From Bufo bufo (lineage: Eukaryota; Chordata; Amphibia; Anura; Bufonidae), in assembly GCF_905171765.1 (NCBI RefSeq), contig NC_053395.1:189103577-189167576 (forward strand): 64,000 nt of DNA, given 5' to 3'. Shown piece after piece: positions 33,559 to 43,840 of the stretch. How positions within the stretch are numbered: position 1 is the first letter of the stretch; each line of letters starts with the position of its first letter. The notes under the pieces are model-generated. The model worked only from the letters and a program-made list of their open reading frames with translations. It did not search any database and had not been told where the DNA came from. A program made the position numbers and the translations under genes.

Positions 33559-34104
33559 TGTCACGACCGCTATCCCAGCAGCAGTCGTGTCGCACCAGAC
33601 TGAGGGGAAGGGGGACCCTTATCTACGGATGGGAAATAGAATGGCCACCCCTGAGTAACCCTAAGCTGGCACCTGTCTGCCCTGATACCCTAGACGGGGT
33701 GTGAACCCGTGCGGCGAGCTGGATGCCTAAACCCTCAGTCGCCCTAACACTGGACTGGGGAAAGGCCGATGGGAGCGCTAGTCACCATCACTCACGTCTA
33801 GGAAAACAACAGGGGAAGACAACAACAAACAAACAACAGCAGAGATAGACTTATCCAGTCACGAGCAGAGAAGGCGATCCCAAACACGACAGTCCACGCC
33901 GGACAAGAGCTCCACAGCAACACCATCAAACGATCTCCTTCCAAGGTCAGAGTAGCACTGGAAGTAAGGACTATATCTGGCAATGACTGCAAGTGAAACT
34001 GAAACTAATATAGTAGCTGGGAGTGGCAGACAGGACTCACCTGAGAAGGATGCCTACAAACTCCCAGTCAGGACAAAAAGGTTCACAAGGCAAAACCCAG
34101 ATGA
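33559..34104. repeat. Possible solo gypsy-type LTR
   Basis: It begins TGTCACGACCGC, resembling the TGTCACGG edge of the gypsy LTRs here, and a TGACA edge occurs at about 34100-34104. No target duplication was found (flanks CCTA and TACCC), so boundaries and identity are uncertain. Confidence 0.3.
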
Positions 34105-35360
34105 CATACCCTGAACCACGGAGCAAACTCACAAGCTATCGCGAGTAGCAAGTCGCTGCGACCTTCTCCTCCCAGACCTGCCTACCTCTGCACCGGCAAA
34201 GTATTCCATCTTGCAGCATGTTACCGCAGCTTTCTCCAGGCTGACTGCTCAGCCAACCTCAAAAGATACCACTAGAGGGCAGTGGCGCACCACAACAGCC
34301 GCAAAGCTTAGCTATCAGAGGCAGGAGCACACTCTTATGAGCTTTAGTAGCTCCAGCAGTGAGGAGGACCTGCAAGTCCTTCTCTAAATACCTCCTTCAC
34401 TGCAATACAAAAGCTTATGGGAGCAACAACATGGACTGCGCTTGAAGGGTGAAGATCTGTTGGTCATTTGTTCTGTGTGTGTTGCCCTTGTTTGTTCTTC
34501 ACCAAGATGGACATGGTTTGTTAGCACTCCCCCCACTTCAGCAACTGTCTACATCCCAGTTTGCGCCAAAGTCTGCACATTGTTTTATCCCCTTTCTCAG
34601 GTTATTTGAAAGCCTCATGGAACTATGGTTCTCACTTTTGCTGCTATTTCATATGTGTTTTTATATAACATTTTATACTGTTCCTTGGATTAAAAATATA
34701 CCTCCTATTGGATTACAAATCAGCACATATGGATTACAATTAGCTCTATTGTTTCCCATGGGTTACACGTGACTTTTGTTTATTTTCAGAGGATTCCAAC
34801 TTTAAAGCACTACAAGAAAAGGGACTCAAGTCATATTTGAGAGTATTATGATAATATTGATTTCACTGATATTTGCATCATATTTTTGCACTAATTTTAC
34901 TTCAATGTTTACAGGTTATGCAACGTTCAAGTATCATATGCCCATTGTGTGTATTCTTCTCCAGGTGTCGCAATGTGAATCAATGCATTTTTTGTGAAAT
35001 TGCACTTAACGTTTGCACTTAGCCAGATCAGTAGCACCTTTCTTTTGTGTCACTTTGCTTTATAGCTCTGTTCTTTTTAAACGGACTGCTTCTTTGGACG
35101 CTTAATACTAATGGCCTACTCCTGGTGTCATGTATCCTAGGTACCCAGGTAGGACAAGTGGTAAGTCCCAGGCAGGTCCAGCAACTACAAGGCCATAACC
35201 CCACTGCTTCGGGAATGGCTAGGGGAGTAATATAACCCTCCTTCCTGTTTGTTATATGTGCCAGGATTGGTAATGGGACTACTACACCGCCATCCTGTGA
35301 TGTCTTCCAGGAGTTTTATGGGATTATTATACCCTCCTCCTGTGATATTGCCAGAAGCAT
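34105..35360 (+). other. Internal region of the cold-shock LTR element, unassigned
   Basis: This 1.2 kb is AT-rich, with short ORFs (34449-34772, 35047-35235) that are hydrophobic but carry no known domain. A motif around CCCTCCT-CCTGTGATAT-GCCAG is repeated near 35240-35350. No RT, protease or integrase motif was found in any frame. Confidence 0.35.
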
Positions 35361-35624
35361 TTGGAGATGCAGATAACTTCCCCATCTGTGTCTTTGCCTA
35401 AGGTATGGCGCCTCCTCCTTAGAGCCATTTTGCTACCCATAGTCACCATAGTGATCGTGCTATTAGCCTTAATTTTGACTTTGGTGCAGGGAAGGGAATA
35501 CAGGATAAAGCCACCCTTCCATTTGCGGGCATTTCTTTACACAATGATGGGATTACAGAGTAAAGACCCCCCCCATGCTTTCTTTGGTGTTCAGAGCTCA
35601 GAACACTTCAAAGTCAGTCAGTAA
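35361..35624 (+). pseudogene. Small ORF with one membrane segment
   Basis: The frame has 87 codons with a strong hydrophobic stretch (LLPIVTIVIVLLALILTLV) preceded by basic residues, typical of a single membrane anchor. It lies where an env-like gene would sit, upstream of the 3' LTR, but nothing else supports an envelope protein. Function unknown; it may be coincidental. Confidence 0.3.
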
Positions 35625-35838
35625 TGATTGCTTAGTGCAGACCGTTGGTTCACTGGGTATACCGAGAGGGCAACCGTTAATAGGACACCCTACTCATGTG
35701 GGCAGGAACCTTAGTGTAGCCGTTATATGTTTGTCTTTGTATGTCTTTATATGTACTTCATGCAGCACTTTTTATTTAATTGGGTACCCCAGAGCTTAAT
35801 CCTCTTATCCTAAGCACAAGCCGAGGACAGATTGACTC

Positions 35839-35852
35839 AAAGTAAGGGGGAA
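35839..35852 (+). other. Polypurine tract of the cold-shock element
   Basis: AAAGTAAGGGGGAA lies directly before the 3' LTR start TGTAACACC. It fixes the orientation of the element as plus strand. Confidence 0.75.
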
Positions 35853-36911
35853 TGTAACACCCCAGAGTTGTGTTGCTACACGCCTCTACCTTGCTACTAT
35901 CTTCTAAGAGCCTTTATACTGTCATCAGATATAATTTACATTGTCTTCCACAAATGTGCATATATATCTATGTTAAATGCAGTTGTTCATGTAATTTGCC
36001 TGGTTACCAGTAGGTGGAAGCAAGTCATTGGCAAGTACAGCTTAGTGTTTAGTGCATCTAAGCTGGAATGGTTTATTCCAGCTTAGCTCCCCCTTTGTGG
36101 AGAGGTGGGCTTGTCCCACATCCTGCAGCAGGGGTGAAGAAGGAAGTTAGTCAGAGTGTAGCCCACCCCCTGCTAGGGGTAGGGTGTGTGTGTGGAGTTC
36201 CCCTACATAGTGAAGACAGCAAGGACCTAGTCTCAGCTGAGACTTGGCCATATGCCCAGTCTGAGCACCTTTAGCTCTGCTGGATGAGGAAAGCAGAATT
36301 TATAGCTTAACTCTAGAGTTCAAGAAAGAAAGCATCCCCTGAGAATCCATCTGTGAGATAAGTCCAGTGCCTAGAAGAAGCTTATTCCTCCTCAGCTAGT
36401 CGGTCCCCACACAGCAGAAGGTACCAGAAAAGTGCAGAAGCTAATATTGCCACAGTTACAGAGCTACCAAGCAGACGTTTTATACTGCAAGCTCCATATT
36501 TAAAGCAGAAGTACTCATTCATGCCAATCATTGGCAAAACCTGCTGGGACCAAGAGACCACAGATGTATACTGCTTGGATGAAAGTTACCTCATTTAAAG
36601 AAACGTTTGAATTTCATCTAAAGGTCTGGCCATCATTTATTCTGCAAAATTCCTCTATTACTCCTACTATCACTACACTCAAATTTATTGCAAGTGAGCC
36701 AGGAGTCCGGCCGTACCCAGGTAAGAGACACTGTGACACAACTTACATCAAGCTATAGAGACATTATAGGCCATTACACCACTCTGGCATTCCTAATCTG
36801 AGACGTGTGTTATAACACCTTGGAAGGGCCCTGGGATAGTACCCTGTGCACACTGCAATTGGCGTCACAAACAAATACCAGAATATTATTTACCCATATC
36901 TGTCCACTGCA
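35853..36911 (+). repeat. 3' LTR of cold-shock element
   Basis: It is 1059 bp, TGTAACACCCC...CCACTGCA, followed by CTGT and satellite. Repeats of its parts at 23290-23384 and 31270-32003 define the 5' LTR. The sequence divergence between them is clearly greater than in gypsy family 1, so the insertion is old. Confidence 0.8.
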
Positions 36912-37170
36912 CTGTCTGTCTTGATATTGCTAAGTTAGGCCCAGATATGTTTATGCCCTATACTATAGTGCTACCATTTCCCTGCTGCTGTCTGTTCTGT
37001 TCCTGCTGACTTATGCCCAGCTATGTGTATGCTTTACACAACAGTGTTACCATTTTCCTGCTGCAGTTTGTCCTGCTCCTGCTGAGTTTGGTCTAGCTAG
37101 GTGTAGGCCTTATACTATATCCTTAACAATTACCTGCTGCTGTTGTCTGTCCTGATCCTGCTGAAGACTA
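36912..37170 (+). repeat. ~70-bp satellite, block 2
   Basis: It resumes the satellite at CTGTCTGTCTTGATATTG, directly continuing block 1 (which ends GCTGCTGCTGT at 23289). About three units are present. Confidence 0.8.
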
Positions 37171-37225
37171 CTAGCATGGACCACTTATTCGCCCTTGGAC
37201 TTTATCAACTATCATATATTGTCAA

Positions 37226-37284
<59 letters not shown>

Positions 37285-38564
37285 ATTTGTTTGAATAAAA
37301 TACAATCATGTGGTGTTACGCTTCATTCACCCAAAAACATTTTTTTAATTTATTTTATTTAATCTGTTATTAGTTTGCTTTACTTGGATTTTGGGCAGCC
37401 CTGGTGTGGTTCTTACTAAAACTAGGTGGGGACCGCATGTGGGCTTCCCTTGTCAAAAGGTCTAATTACATTTTATAATTTTCTTGTTTGTTTTAATCAG
37501 GATTTAGGTTCGAGCATAGTGTTGTCTGTCACCCTGAACACATGGTTGGGTGTGACTGGCGTTATCCTCATACGTGTGGTAATCCTGTTTTGGGAATGGA
37601 GCGTTATTGCCACATGTATATATCTATATATACATTTTTATTTGATGTTACTTCTTGACAACTATGTAATGATAATGTGCACATGCGATTTTTATAGAAT
37701 CAAAGCTTTTCACTTTAAAATATAAACTGTGGTATATATAATATTCTTGAAGCCACCATTTTGGGAGTTATTCTTATCATTTCCAAGGTTTGCTATCATG
37801 TGACCGCATAGACAGGATGCGTTTGTGGCTCAGCTTGCGTTCAGTTTCTGGTGCGAACACGTGATCTGTTATCATGTGAATGCCCTGTCTATGGACACTC
37901 ATGGCCTGTGTGTGTATTTCCTTCGATGTGATCACATTATTGCATCACATTTTTGTGTGTCATATGTTGCGGAAGCAATGCGCCAACATGCGCAGTTAAC
38001 CAAACGGGACGCTATATTGGATCCATGCTGGTTAGTTCTTGGCTCCCTCCACTATGTTTTTATTCGGTACACCGGATATTTTAATGACTAAATTGCTTTT
38101 TGACATATTTTTTTAATCTGGAATTTTAATGAATTAATGACATAATATGAATTCACATACTTTAATGGAAATTATTAATCTCTTATCAGTATGGATACTT
38201 GTATATTATTGCATTTTTTTAACATTATTTTTAATGTTTAGACACAATACGAATCAAATACATTAAATCGAATTCAATTATTAATAGTTTTCATTAAATA
38301 ATCACCTGAGTTTGTATTTGTACTTGGCCTAATTCACTTTTGTCACTCCTTGAGAAATGTCCCATTGTGTGGACTGAAACATCGCTTTTGGTTGAATAAA
38401 CACTAATTTTCTTGAGGCTATGCTGTGACATGTGTTTATATAAATATATATATATATTTATATATAATTTTTTATTTTTTTTATTTCTTGTGGGCTTTAC
38501 AATCTTAAAAATCCTTTGAAATAAAAATTGTCAAAGGAATATATTGCAATTTGTATGCATGGGA
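37171..38564. other. AT-rich repeat region with (TA)n and retroelement tail
   Basis: A (TA)n microsatellite spans about 37230-37281. Near 38343-38410 a motif ending TGAAACATCGC...AATAAACA resembles the 3' tails seen on dispersed retroelements (compare 62200-62240). No intact ORF with a domain was found. Confidence 0.4.
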
Positions 38565-39008
38565 ACACATTCCTGCTGGCAACAAATAACATGCTGCTGT
38601 CAGAGGTGTATGAAGTTTATTTTTGGGGTTGCCCCGGTCTGGCGGGGGCCCATTCGTGGGAACATATTCCTGCTACAAACAAAGAAAAGGCTCCAGCCTA
38701 TTCTGACTAAGTTTGGCCCAGCTATGTGTAGGCCTTGTACTACACCATTACCATTTACCTGCTGTTGTCTGTCCAGATGAGTGTGGTGGAGCTATGTGTA
38801 GGCCTTATACTACACCATTACCATTTACCTGCTGCTGGCTGTCCTGGTGAGTGTGGTCAAACTATGTGTAGGCCTTATACTACACCATTACCATTTACCT
38901 GCTGCTGTTTGTCCGGATGAGTTTGGCCGAGCTATTTGTAGGCCTTATACTACACTATTACCATTTACCTGCTGCTGTCTGTCCTGATGAGTTTGGTTAA
39001 ACTATGTA
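38565..39008 (+). repeat. ~70-bp satellite, block 3
   Basis: About five units with 70-bp spacing carry the core CTATGTGTAGGCCTTATACT followed by ACACCATTACCATTTACCTG. It is interrupted at 39009 by a solo LTR and resumes at 39844. Confidence 0.85.
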
Positions 39009-39843
39009 TGTAATGGATCACCTGGCCCCCCGACTGAGTACCTCCGTTGACAGGGGCTCCTAGCGTTTTCCTAAGGTTTCCAAGCACTCTGGCAGACACC
39101 ACAATCACCGAACCGAAGAAGCAGATAAATCCTCTTCAAGCATATGAATGCTGTAGACAGTTGAATAGGAAACCATGCGAATAGGCTTTCACTCCTAGCA
39201 GTCAAACTGGGACAGCATGCAATAAATCCTCCCCCAAGAATGAGACGACACTTCACCTTGAGGGTTAAAACAGGAACTAAACTTTATTTAGACACAGCAC
39301 GCCTACTTTAAACTCCCCAACAGCCTCATTTACATACAATAGGGTACCTAGAGGACTCTGGTACAAGGAAGGGTGGGGGCCAGACAATAGCACGAGCTGA
39401 TGGGAGATGGAGGAGGGACAGAGCAGCTGGTTTAAACTGGTGTCCCTGCGACAACACATTGCTGGAGAAACAATGGGACAGGAAAAAGGGGGAGGAGAAG
39501 AGGCACAGAAAAGCAATGCCTCCAATACAGTAAACATCACAGAAAGAGCAAGATATATACAGTTTACAATACACAGCAATACGATCCAACCAAACCCACA
39601 ATAACATACATAATATTAAAGACAGCCCGAATGCAATCTGCTACACAGTCTTAAAGGGCATTGTTCCTAAAAGTCATAATATGTCCACGGATGGCCATTA
39701 AAGGGCCAGTAGCAGCAATATAAAAGACCACATGCCCAAATATTGCATTCAAACGTACCAATTTATCAGGGGCCATAGTCAGGAGGTAGGAGGCGGGCAG
39801 CAAGGCCTCTCCAATGCCCAGTGGCGAGGCGGGTTCCGCCACA
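39009..39843 (-). mobile_element. Solo LTR inserted in the satellite
   Basis: This 835-bp unit with TGTAATGG...CGCCACA edges splits one satellite unit; TATGT-like sequence flanks both sides. A minus-strand AATAAA at 39283-39288 suggests minus orientation. It has no internal region, and the ORFs in it are incidental. Confidence 0.6.
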
Positions 39844-39990
39844 TATGTGTAGGCCTTATACTACACTGTTACCATGTACCTGCTGCTACTGTCTGTCCTG
39901 ATCCTGCTGAGTTTTGTTTAGGCCGTTTACTCCACCATTACCTTTACCTGCTGCTGTTGTCTGTCCTGATCCAGATGAGTTTGCCCCAGG
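39844..39990 (+). repeat. ~70-bp satellite, block 4
   Basis: Satellite units continue from TATGTGTAGGCCTTATACTACAC to about 39990. Confidence 0.8.
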
Positions 39991-40089
39991 ACTAAAGTGG
40001 CCTTCCTGCAAACTTAGGTTAAAATTAATCAAAAACATAACTATATCAAATAACAAAAGCACACGTTAGAACGTAAAGAAACATTTTTT

Positions 40090-40271
40090 AGTTGATTATG
40101 GAGGTCCAGCAACTCCTGGATCCCCTTACGGTGCTGCTTCTCCAGCTGATGCACCTTCTTATCCAGATGTCACTGCTGCTGATGTAACCTCCTTTGCTGC
40201 TCCCGTATTTTATTTTGCTGGGCTGTGATCTCCAGCATTGCCCTTTGGTCATCCTGCTGCAGCTGCATCAT
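40090..40271 (-). pseudogene. Coiled-coil exon of the Myb/SANT-like gene
   Basis: The minus-strand frame begins MMQLQQDDQRAMLEITAQQ and is Gln/Leu/Lys-rich with heptad-like spacing, continuing after one in-frame TGA (near 40170) as HLDKKVHQLEKQHRKGIQEL. A coiled coil for dimerisation is inferred. The stop makes this copy defective. Confidence 0.45.
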
Positions 40272-40790
40272 TTTTTAAATTTAATTTACCGAGTACTGTT
40301 AGGATTTAAAAAAAATATTAAAATTACTTTCAATTAAGATTAAGAGGCAATTAGTGCATTGTGTGGAGTATTTGTTAAAGCTCTGACGATTTACATTACA
40401 ATTCATTAGTTAATGATATTTATGATGCTTATATAGTTGGTTAGTTAGTGATAGTTCCGTATAGTATAATGTTATTTAGTTAGTTAGTGCCAGTTCAGTA
40501 GAGTATAATTGTATTTAGTTGGTTAGTTTGTGATAGTTATGTAGAGTATAATGTTATTTAGTTGGTTAGTTAATGGTCTTATGTAGATTACAGAGTTAGT
40601 GTCCAGTGTTGTTGTTTTCTATTACTGTAGTGTGTGTTGTCCTCTCACTGTTGGCCCTTTGTTTTTCTACATGTTATGGATACAGAATTATATTGCTGTG
40701 TGCACATATTTACCCTCCTGGCAGGGGCTGGTGACAACCTCCTCCTCTTCTTCCTTCTTCCTCATAAGGAGCTGGGGGGGGGGGATGTAG

Positions 40791-40978
40791 CTACTGAGAG
40801 GGACCAGCCTCTTCGGCCTCCACCTCCACCATTTCACCCACATCAGGTGGTGGTGGAACATCTGCATGCTGAGAGGGTCCAGCATGCTCTCCCTCCTCCT
40901 CCTCCTCCTCTGCCAAGACCACAACCACCCCCATATCCTCTGTAGAAGGCCTGCACCGTACAAAGGGAACTGGAACCC
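40791..40978 (-). pseudogene. Acidic exon of the Myb/SANT-like gene
   Basis: A good acceptor (GATTACAG) precedes GVPVPFVRCRPSTEDMG. An acidic run (LAEEEEEEGEHAGPSQ) and PPPPDVGEMVEVEAEEA follow. The frame ends SQ-stop at 40791, where CA-GTAGCT could alternatively act as a donor. Confidence 0.45.
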
Positions 40979-41037
40979 CTGTAATCACACAATAATCAGA
41001 ATTTAGAAAAACAACTCATAACTTATAACAAACGCAA

Positions 41038-41928
41038 ATTCACCCCTTAATGCCCAGGCCATTTTTAGCAAATCTGACATGTGTCACTTTATGTGGTAGT
41101 AACTTTAAAACGCTTTTACTTATCCAGGACTTTCTGAGATTGTTTTCTTGTCACATATTGTATTTCATGACAGTGGAAAAATTCAGTCACAAAATTTCAT
41201 TTTTATTTTTTTTTAAATACAAAATTTACCAAAAATTTGATCACTTGGTATTACGCTTTTTGTGATGTAAGGTGACAAAAAATGGCTTGATTGACACAGT
41301 TTTTATTTTCTTTTTTTTACGATGTTCACCTGAGGGGTTAGGTCATGTGTGTCATTTTTATAGAGCTGGTCGATATGGACGCGGCGATACATAATATGTC
41401 TTTTTATTTAATTTTATTTTGGGAAAAGGACGCTTTTTTTTTTCAGTTTATTTTTTGTTACCTTCTGGGACTTCAACTATTGGGGGTCTGATCCCCTTTA
41501 CAATGCATTACAATACTTCTGTATTGTAATGCATTGGCTGTAAGTGTATAACCAGTGTAATACAGGGGGCTGGATGTAACAGGCCCTCCCGGAAGGCAGC
41601 CACGATGCCTAAGGAAGGCATTAGGCTATCTTTCCTGCCATCGGGTCCTCGTCACAGTAGTATGAGGACCCAATGGACACCCCACACATGTCTGAAGCTC
41701 GCACGTGCCGCGGCCGTGCAGGGGTTAATGTGCTGGCATCGGTGATTTCACCGATGCCGGCGCATACAGCAGGGGTCTGGCTGCCAGTCACTGCCGGACC
41801 CCTGCCCCCGATTGGGCGGGCGCAGTTCCTGAACCCACCCGATCACCATGCAGTACATTAACGTCACTGGGCTTTAAGTCACGTCCAGATCTGACATACA
41901 TGTACGTCATCGGGCGTTAAGAAGTTAA
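41038..41928. mobile_element. CTTAAYGCCC-ended DNA element
   Basis: The left end reads ACCCCTTAATGCCC and the right end, inverted, ACTTCTTAACGCCC. The interior has a CAATGCATTACAATACTTC palindrome near 41500 and a GGGCTGGATGTAACAGGC motif, both also seen in an older relative at 59100-59900. No coding capacity. Confidence 0.55.
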
Positions 41929-42279
41929 GTGGGGGATGTATCTAATGTAATGATGTATGGGGCCTTTTACTGGAATACAGAATGATGGTTGCAGTTTATG
42001 TATATACACACACACACACACACACATATATATTTCTGTGTGTGTAAAACGCACAAAATCAGCTGGTTACATCATAGATCTGTACCTCGCTGTGTGTGTA
42101 AATATATATATACTAATGGTGAGGTAGAGATGTATGTATGATGTAACCTGCTGATTTGCTACATGTCACACCAGTTAATAAGTTATCATTTGTAAAGGGA
42201 TGAAATACAAATTTTCATTACTGTATATAAACATTACAGAGTGTTGGGGAGAGATACAAAAGTAATGTAAGCATTGTAC
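41929..42279. other. Intron-like AT-rich stretch with (CA)n
   Basis: A (CA)n microsatellite lies at about 42006-42025 and AT-rich sequence fills the rest. It lies between exon-like pieces 3 and 4 of the minus-strand transposon gene. Confidence 0.5.
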
Positions 42280-42425
42280 CTCTTCAAATCAGACCACTTT
42301 TTTAATACGGCCATCCTCAGGTGCCTGCCGTTGAACTTTCTCCAAAGTTCATAATGGATCTCCCGAACGATACAATGCTTTTCGGCGTTGACCCGGGTGC
42401 CGTCGTAGCCCCGCTTCAACATGCG
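42280..42425 (-). pseudogene. Myb/SANT-like exon 3
   Basis: It is preceded on the minus strand by a polypyrimidine-like tract and CCTGCAG acceptor, and followed by a GAAGAG-GTACAA donor. It encodes RMLKRGYDGTRVNAEKHC... ending LKKWSDLKR, which resembles the recognition helix of Myb/SANT-like domains in NAIF1 and Harbinger accessory proteins. The domain family is inferred from this helix alone. Confidence 0.5.
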
Positions 42426-42632
42426 CTGCAGGATAAAGATGCAAGCATATAATCCCATTTTTTTTAAATACAAGTATTAAAAATAATGTCCTCAGCATAA
42501 CATCAAAAAGTATTTTGTCTTCGAAGGGGAAATATTAGATTTAATGTCACCGTTATAAGATCGGATTGTATTGAAATTGTATGTGTGTGGGGTCTGAGCA
42601 ATCGGATATTGGCCAGCTGAGCAGAGATGTAC

Positions 42633-42751
42633 CTGTCTAGTGAAGTGACGGTACAGTATGGGGTGTAAAGCTGGTTCGCCTCCCCGCGGTGCACCCTGGG
42701 TAACTCTAAATGATCTAGCAAATACTGGCGGTCAGACAAAGAAAGCTTCTC
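42633..42751 (-). pseudogene. Myb/SANT-like gene exon 2
   Basis: The minus-strand frame reads EKLSLSDRQYLLDHLELPRV up to SLDR, bounded by a GACTCAG acceptor and a GACAG-GTACAT donor. Its phase does not match exon 3 cleanly, so either a small lesion or a different splice choice is involved. (TG)n at 42797-42834 lies in the preceding intron. Confidence 0.45.
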
Positions 42752-42792
42752 CTGAGTCCTGACCAACAGGACACGAACTCTTATCTATAGAC

Positions 42793-42835
<43 letters not shown>

Positions 42836-43140
42836 TATATAGTGTGCGGCAAGAAAATGGATGTGCAATGTGCATGTGAAAGATATTTCTATGCTGTCCA
42901 TACATACATGCTACAGACATAATGCTGTGATGTTACAACAATACTTAGTGCACCAATCAGTAATATGTACTTAGACCTGATAAAAAGTGAAGTAGTATGT
43001 ATTGCGAAAAAAACATTTGCATCATAAATGACGATTGCAATCGCAAATATTTTATAACACTCTATCTGCATATAAAGCGATTGGTCTGACATGCATGTGA
43101 CATGTAATCAAATACACTGGTGTAATGTGAAATTACTTAC

Positions 43141-43233
43141 AGTGATCAGGAGTTCTTCCTCACTGTCGCAAAAATTGCATCCGACCATCTTTTCCAATAG
43201 CCTTAAACTTCGCCCCTTTTTGCGCATGCGCAT
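43141..43233 (-). pseudogene. Myb/SANT-like gene exon 1
   Basis: It starts at an ATG at 43233 (MRMRKKGRSLRLLEKMVG) and ends LLIT with a consensus donor ACT-GTAAGT at 43135-43141. The phase fits exon 2. It lies about 150 bp inside the terminus at 43379. Confidence 0.5.
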
Positions 43234-43379
43234 TAAACAAATTTTACATTGCGATTTTCGCAATGAAATAAAGTGAACGGAGATAGCGAATTCGCCAATT
43301 CGCAAATATATGATGAATATTCGCCCATATATTCGCAAAATATTGCAAAATCGAATATTGCCCCTGCCGCTCATCACTA

Positions 43380-43840
43380 GTCCTGATCACTTTAAGGTTC
43401 GTTATGCTGCTAGAAAAAGAAATGTGTTGTCCTGGGGTCCATTTGTGGTTGCAAGGGGGATGTGAGGGAACGTAATCCTTCTAGAAAGATGTCTTGATAG
43501 TGATGTAGTAAAGGGCGCAACTAGAAATGACTGGGCTCCACAGCAAATTTTTGAACGGGGCCCCGGCCCCCAAGTAACTTCGCAACCCGATCCTCAAGAT
43601 CGCTCATCCAGACCAGGCCAGGCAGCCGCTCCATTTCCTACAGTGTCACTGTACTGTACATAAAGTAATTTTATTATAATGTTGAGGGGGCCCTGACAAA
43701 AAAATCTTTCAGTCCTCATCTTGGGTGGGCCCTTCTGAGTACAGGCCCTAAAGCAGATGCTTTCCCTGCTTCCCCTATAGCTACACCCCTGGATGTAGTG
43801 ATTTCCAAGAAACAAGATTAGAAGGATAATCTGCTAAAAA
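43380..43840. other. Unassigned stretch
   Basis: No repeat end, exon or motif was recognised, apart from a GGGGCCCCGGCCCC palindrome near 43557-43570. Confidence 0.3.

Larger units (their letters stand above)
23286..36915 (+). mobile_element. LTR element carrying a cold-shock domain, nested
   Basis: The element occupies 23290-36911 including later insertions. Its LTR begins TGTAACACCCCAGAGTTGTG and ends CCACTGCA. The 4-bp duplication CTGT flanks it (23286-23289 and 36912-36915) inside satellite DNA. The 5' LTR is split: 23290-23384, then gypsy family 3 and another fragment, then about 31270-32003. The 3' LTR is 35853-36911, preceded by a purine-rich tract. The internal region has a broken gag-like ORF, a cold-shock domain and a small hydrophobic ORF, with no protease, RT or integrase. 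It is therefore decayed or non-autonomous. Plus-strand orientation follows from the purine tract and the coding remnants. Confidence 0.75.
40085..43379 (-). mobile_element. DNA transposon remnant with exon-like Myb/SANT gene
   Basis: On the minus strand a terminus TAGTGATGAGCGGCAGGGGC at 43379 is followed by AATATTCG-type subterminal repeats. Then come coding pieces with good splice-site sequences: 43141-43233, 42633-42751, 42280-42425, 40791-40978 and about 40090-40271. A TTAA-type element (41038-41928) lies between the third and fourth. No transposase was found. The coding pattern resembles the accessory Myb-like protein of Harbinger elements, but the TAGTGATGAGC terminus looks hAT-like, so the superfamily is unresolved. 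The left boundary is not defined. Confidence 0.45.

Noticed and set aside
33559..34104. Confident solo gypsy LTR
   Set aside because: It has a plausible TG start and CA end, but the flanking bases do not match as a target duplication, so only a low-confidence entry was made.
35361..35624. Envelope gene of the cold-shock LTR element
   Set aside because: There is a single membrane segment only, with no surface subunit, cleavage site, fusion region or cysteine pattern. It was kept only as an unassigned small ORF.
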